NCBI RefSeq assembly: GCF_004366075.1
Contig: NZ_SODU01000003.1
Coordinates: 1,302,001 to 1,366,000 of the forward strand
DNA: 64,000 nt
From: Kribbella pratensis
GTDB taxonomy: Bacteria > Actinomycetota > Actinomycetes > Propionibacteriales > Kribbellaceae
Reading direction: 5' to 3'
Shown here: one piece after another, positions 60,963-64,000 of the stretch
How positions within the stretch are numbered: the first letter of the stretch is position 1
How the letters are laid out: each line of letters begins with the position of its first letter
Made by a program: the position numbers and the translations under genes
The notes under the pieces: model-generated
The model's input: the letters and a program-made list of their open reading frames with translations, nothing else
Database searches by the model: none
What the model was told of the DNA's origin: nothing

Positions 60963-62180
60963 ATGAGCGAACCGGTTCTGCAGATTCCGTTCGACGATGC
61001 GTTTCGGTTCGATCCGTCGCCGACGTTCGCCGAGCTGCGGGAGAACAGGCCGGTGGCGCGGGTGCGGACGCTGGCGGGGGCCGAGGTCTGGCTGGTGACG
61101 CGGTACGACGACGTGAAACTGGTGCTCGCGGATCCGCGGTTCTCCCGCGCCGCCGTGGTGAAGCAAGGAGCTCCGCGCGTCGCGCTGGCCAAACCGATGC
61201 CGAACAGCCTGACCACCACCGACCCGCCGGAGCACAGCAGGCTCCGACGGTTGGTGGTGCCAACGTTCGCGCACCGGAAGATCGAGCAGACCCGGCCGTG
61301 GGTCGCGGAGCTGTCCGCGCAGCTCGCCGAGGACGTCGCGCAGGCCGGCGACGGCGCGGACATCCGGCAACTGGTCGCCTTGCCGTTGCCGATCCAGGTG
61401 ATCTGCCAGCTGCTCGGCGTACCGTACGCGGACCGCGCGCAGTTCCGGGAGTGGACCGAGCTCGGGTACAGCATGAAGATGGCCGAGAAGGATCTCGTCG
61501 AGGACGCGATGACCAACCTCACGGCGTACATCGAGGATCTGGTCACGAAGAAGCTCGCGAACACCTCGGGTCCCGCGGAGGATCTTCTGGACGAGCTGGT
61601 GCGCGCCCGCGAGCAGGGCGACCGGCTGAGCCAGGAGGAGCTGATCGCGTTCGGCGTGAACCTGCTGGTCGCCGGCCACGAGACGTCGGCGAACCAGATC
61701 TCCAGCTGTGTCGCCACACTGCTGCGCTGGCCGGAGAACTGGGCGCGGCTGGTCGAGGAGCCCGAGCTGATTCCGTCGGCGATCGAGGAGCTGCTGCGGT
61801 TCAACAGGTTCAGCGAGGTCGGGCAACTCCGGGTCGCGATCGAGGACGTCGAGCTGCACGGCGTGCAGATCAAGGCCGGTGAAGGGGTGATGGCCGCGCT
61901 CAACTCGGCGAACCGGGACCCGCGGGCGTACGACGCTCCGGACGAGCTGCGACTGGACCGTCGCGACAACAAGCACATGTCCTTCGGCTTCGGCCCGCAC
62001 TTCTGCCTCGGCGCTCAACTGGCGCGGATCGAGCTACAGGAGTCGCTGGCGGCCCTCGTACGACGGTTCCCGCGGATGAGTCTCGCGAAGCCGGCCGAAG
62101 AGCTCGAGTGGCGTCGCGTGCTGGTCAGCGGTCTCGCAGAACTGCCGGTGAACCTGGGCGGTCCACCGGCAGCTGGATGA
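60963..62180 (+). CDS. Cytochrome P450
   Basis: 405-residue soluble P450. The heme thiolate is Cys348 in FGFGPHFCLGAQLAR. The I-helix is LLVAGHETSANQI (oxygen-activating Thr near 241), and the K-helix ExxR is E276-R279. It resembles the bacterial CYP105/107-like group that modifies secondary metabolites or xenobiotics. No ferredoxin or reductase gene is adjacent, so electrons must come from elsewhere. The substrate is unknown. Confidence 0.95.
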   Translation: MSEPVLQIPFDDAFRFDPSPTFAELRENRPVARVRTLAGAEVWLVTRYDDVKLVLADPRFSRAAVVKQGAPRVALAKPMPNSLTTTDPPEHSRLRRLVVPTFAHRKIEQTRPWVAELSAQLAEDVAQAGDGADIRQLVALPLPIQVICQLLGVPYADRAQFREWTELGYSMKMAEKDLVEDAMTNLTAYIEDLVTKKLANTSGPAEDLLDELVRAREQGDRLSQEELIAFGVNLLVAGHETSANQISSCVATLLRWPENWARLVEEPELIPSAIEELLRFNRFSEVGQLRVAIEDVELHGVQIKAGEGVMAALNSANRDPRAYDAPDELRLDRRDNKHMSFGFGPHFCLGAQLARIELQESLAALVRRFPRMSLAKPAEELEWRRVLVSGLAELPVNLGGPPAAG

Positions 62181-63569
62181 TCAGTTCTGCGAGCTGAACA
62201 CGAGACCGTGCTCGGCCTCGTACTGCTCGATGAAGCGCTTCGCCATCGGTTCGCTGCATCCCACCGAACGCGCCAGGTTCGCCGCAGTGCGCTCGTGCCC
62301 CTCCGGCCACTCGGTCAGCATGTTCCAGGCGCGCATGCGCCGCTTCTCCAGATCGGTCGGTTCGACCGCTTCTTCTTCTGCGGGCTTTGCCGCGACCACA
62401 GGTTCCGGGTCGGGCAGGACGGGCTCCACCTTCGGGGTGGTGATCAGCGCCGGCGGCTGCGGATCGGCAGGGCCCGCGAACGGTGACGGTGGCTTCGGCT
62501 TCTCCACCAGCGGTTCCGCCTTCGGCTGCGGGGCGAACGGCTTCAGGCTGCTCGCCGTACCGGTGACGACGTGCTGCGGCTCGCTCTCGTCCTCGACGAC
62601 AACGGCCTCGGACACGTTCCCGCTGTCGGTCGGATCGGGCTGGTCGACGATCGCCATCAGCTCGCCGGTCCAGGCGTCGTCGTCCCGCAGTCCTACCCCG
62701 GTGCCGTCGGCACGCCGCGGCTGCCCGCCCTCGAGCACCCACACGGCGGCGGGTACGGCGGGACGGTCCTCGGGCTGCTCCGGCGGCGGTGAGATCGCCT
62801 TGGTCAGCTTGTTGGTGATGACCTCGTAGTTGATCCGCTCCTCGAGCATCCCGGCCAGCCGGTCGGGGTCGTACGTCGTCTCGGCGATCTTCGCCAGCCG
62901 CTCGTCCTGGTGCTCGGAACGGATGTACTCCGCGACGGTGCCGGCGATCGCGTCCCGGCGGCTCTTGTTCCGGATCTGGTGCTGGGCCGCACGGAGGCTC
63001 TCGTACAGCCCGTAGCCGTGCTCGATCGCCAGCGACCGCGCCAGCCAGGTGACCCGTGGCTCACGGGCCCACTGGACGATGCCGTACACCGGGCCGGTCT
63101 CGCGCATCTGGCCCGCACGACGGAGCGCGTCACGGCGACGGGCCGAGCTGTGGATCAGCCAGAGCACGTACGCGAACGCGGACAGACCGCCGAAGCCGAA
63201 GGCCAGGAACCGCTCCTCCGGCCGCCAGTGGCCGACCACGTTGAAGACGACCGCGACGAGCGCCGCGAAGAACGACATCGCGCGGTACGCGTAGGCCTGC
63301 TCGCCCTTGCGGCGGCGCAGGTCGGCGAGCGCCGCCGTGGCGACACCACCGAGCTCCAGCACCGCGACAGCGGGCGTGACGAGGACGATCTTGAGCAGCT
63401 GCGAGAAGCCGTCGTCCGGCCAGGGGATATGGGTCACGCCGGCCCAGACCTGGCCGACCAGCGCCGCGGCAGCCGCGGTCGCGTAGAAAGCGTAGGCGAC
63501 TTTGTCCGCACCGGTGAGGGGTACGTTGACCAGTTCGCCAGTACTGGTTGTGCTGGTGTTCTCCTGCAA
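62181..63569 (-). CDS. Membrane protein with DUF2637/Spd-like region and C-terminal HTH-like segment
   Basis: 462 residues from a TTG start (63569), chosen because AGGAGAG lies six bases upstream. An ATG at 63635 adds 22 Pro-rich residues. Four helices cover about 15-145, the layout of DUF2637/SpdA proteins of actinomycete plasmids, by recollection. A charged region with YGLYESLRAAQHQIRNKSRR follows (about 180-260), then a Pro-rich low-complexity linker (260-410) and a C-terminal helix-turn-helix-like piece (AANLARSVGCSEPMAKRFIE). Function is unknown. Membrane tethering of a DNA-binding or transfer function is speculative. Confidence 0.6.
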   Translation of the reverse strand: MQENTSTTSTGELVNVPLTGADKVAYAFYATAAAAALVGQVWAGVTHIPWPDDGFSQLLKIVLVTPAVAVLELGGVATAALADLRRRKGEQAYAYRAMSFFAALVAVVFNVVGHWRPEERFLAFGFGGLSAFAYVLWLIHSSARRRDALRRAGQMRETGPVYGIVQWAREPRVTWLARSLAIEHGYGLYESLRAAQHQIRNKSRRDAIAGTVAEYIRSEHQDERLAKIAETTYDPDRLAGMLEERINYEVITNKLTKAISPPPEQPEDRPAVPAAVWVLEGGQPRRADGTGVGLRDDDAWTGELMAIVDQPDPTDSGNVSEAVVVEDESEPQHVVTGTASSLKPFAPQPKAEPLVEKPKPPSPFAGPADPQPPALITTPKVEPVLPDPEPVVAAKPAEEEAVEPTDLEKRRMRAWNMLTEWPEGHERTAANLARSVGCSEPMAKRFIEQYEAEHGLVFSSQN

Positions 63570-63752
63570 GACGTGCTCTCCTGACCGGTTTGGGCTCTCC
63601 GGCAGTTCGTCGGGTGGGTGGTACGGCGGCCCCATTTAGCGCGCTGCAAGAGGCTACCGGTTTCCGGCCCCGAACGGGGAGGCGAATCCGGAAACGTCTC
63701 GAACCTCCCCGCTCGGGCCCCGGTTCTAACCTGTCAATTCAAACGCGTTGTG

Positions 63753-63784
63753 GGGTCGGCTCCGAGATTCGTAGGGTCGGCTCC
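63753..63784. repeat. Direct repeats before the phosphotransferase gene
   Basis: GGGTCGGCTCC occurs at 63753-63763 and 63774-63784, 21 bases apart (two helical turns). The second copy ends at the base before the ATG. The phase would suit a regulator binding one DNA face, or translational control. There is no Shine-Dalgarno sequence. Confidence 0.5.
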
Positions 63785-64000
63785 ATGATCCCGACGCTCC
63801 GCTCACTCCCCGACCCCGAGGCCCTGGCCGCGGAGCTCGGCACGCGTTACCGCCTCGGCTTCACCAGTTGCACGCTGCTCCGTTCGCTCGTGAACGACGT
63901 CTACGAGCTGGCCACCGGGACCGCGCGGTACGTCCTCAAGCTCTATCGGTACGGCGGCCGCGGACCGGACGAAATCCGTTGGGAGACAGGGCTTTCGGAG
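63785..64000 (+). CDS. Phosphotransferase-family protein, N-terminal part (cut by window edge)
   Basis: The first 72 codons begin MIPTLRSLPDPEALAAELG. The segment LLRSLVNDVYELATGTARYV, followed by LKLYRYGGRGPDEIRWE, matches the kinase-like nucleotide-binding lobe of the aminoglycoside/choline phosphotransferase (APH) superfamily, where Lys in the VLKLYR strand contacts ATP. The substrate is unknown. It is divergent from the Spd-like membrane protein gene and continues beyond the window. Confidence 0.75.
   Translation, partial: MIPTLRSLPDPEALAAELGTRYRLGFTSCTLLRSLVNDVYELATGTARYVLKLYRYGGRGPDEIRWETGLSE

Noticed and set aside
1..64000. tRNA, rRNA, CRISPR, transposase, integrase or prophage genes
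   Set aside because: None was seen on reading both strands; there are no clear cloverleaf, spacer-repeat or DDE signatures.

Overview
The window is high-GC DNA with dense, often overlapping genes (ATGA, GTGA and TGATG junctions), many GTG and a few TTG starts, and several likely leaderless promoters. It encodes a complete actinobacterial-type complex I (nuoA to nuoL plus the start of nuoM), an actinobacterial menaquinone pathway including a menaquinone reductase (menJ-like), a Cds1-type cysteine desulfhydrase, a mycobacterial-style hemL/phosphatase/thioredoxin/ccdA/resB/ccsB cluster and an F420-type LLM oxidoreductase. I infer a soil actinobacterium of the Propionibacteriales, possibly Kribbella. 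The genus is a guess from gene content and was not checked by search.

Layout. 1-12,594 (minus strand): the nuo operon, read right to left from nuoA to a truncated nuoM. 12,681-16,186: menJ-like and menG on the same strand just upstream of nuo, with menF divergent. 16,189-21,658: a metallo-hydrolase, a GNAT enzyme, a PadR regulator with a DrrAB-like ABC exporter, and a GT-C mannosyltransferase-like membrane protein. 21,664-26,250: menE-menC-menD (minus, translationally coupled) with divergent menA. Six menaquinone genes plus the reductase therefore lie within 14 kb of complex I, which reduces menaquinone. menB, menH and menI are not in the window.

26,278-34,455: accessory genes. These are a TetR regulator followed by a broken P-loop kinase remnant and a DUF3237-like gene, divergent from a quinone oxidoreductase with paired operators; cds1; two small membrane proteins; an M48 peptidase and a GNAT; and a TetR/MFS efflux pair. 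34,620-40,769 (minus): a conserved heme and cytochrome c maturation cluster (hemL, histidine phosphatase, TlpA/ResA-like lipoprotein, ccdA, resB, ccsB, DUF4229).

41,026-56,701: mostly secreted proteins. These are a lytic transglycosylase, two subtilase-fold proteases flanking an LLM oxidoreductase, a decayed SMI1/KNR4 (SUKH) gene, a multidomain GH3 glycosidase, a small exported protein, a GlxA-type regulator with an isochorismatase-like hydrolase, and a Tat-exported aldose 1-epimerase. 56,853-60,909: a NarL-type two-component system followed by a CPBP membrane protease and an uncharacterised two-helix membrane protein. 60,963-64,000: a P450, a membrane protein resembling plasmid-spread (DUF2637/Spd) proteins but carrying a C-terminal HTH-like segment, and the start of a phosphotransferase.

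I see no tRNA, rRNA, CRISPR array, transposase or integrase. The regions that best repay a second look are the two gene remnants, the non-canonical subtilase, the Spd-like protein, the two-component/CPBP module and several perfect inverted repeats.
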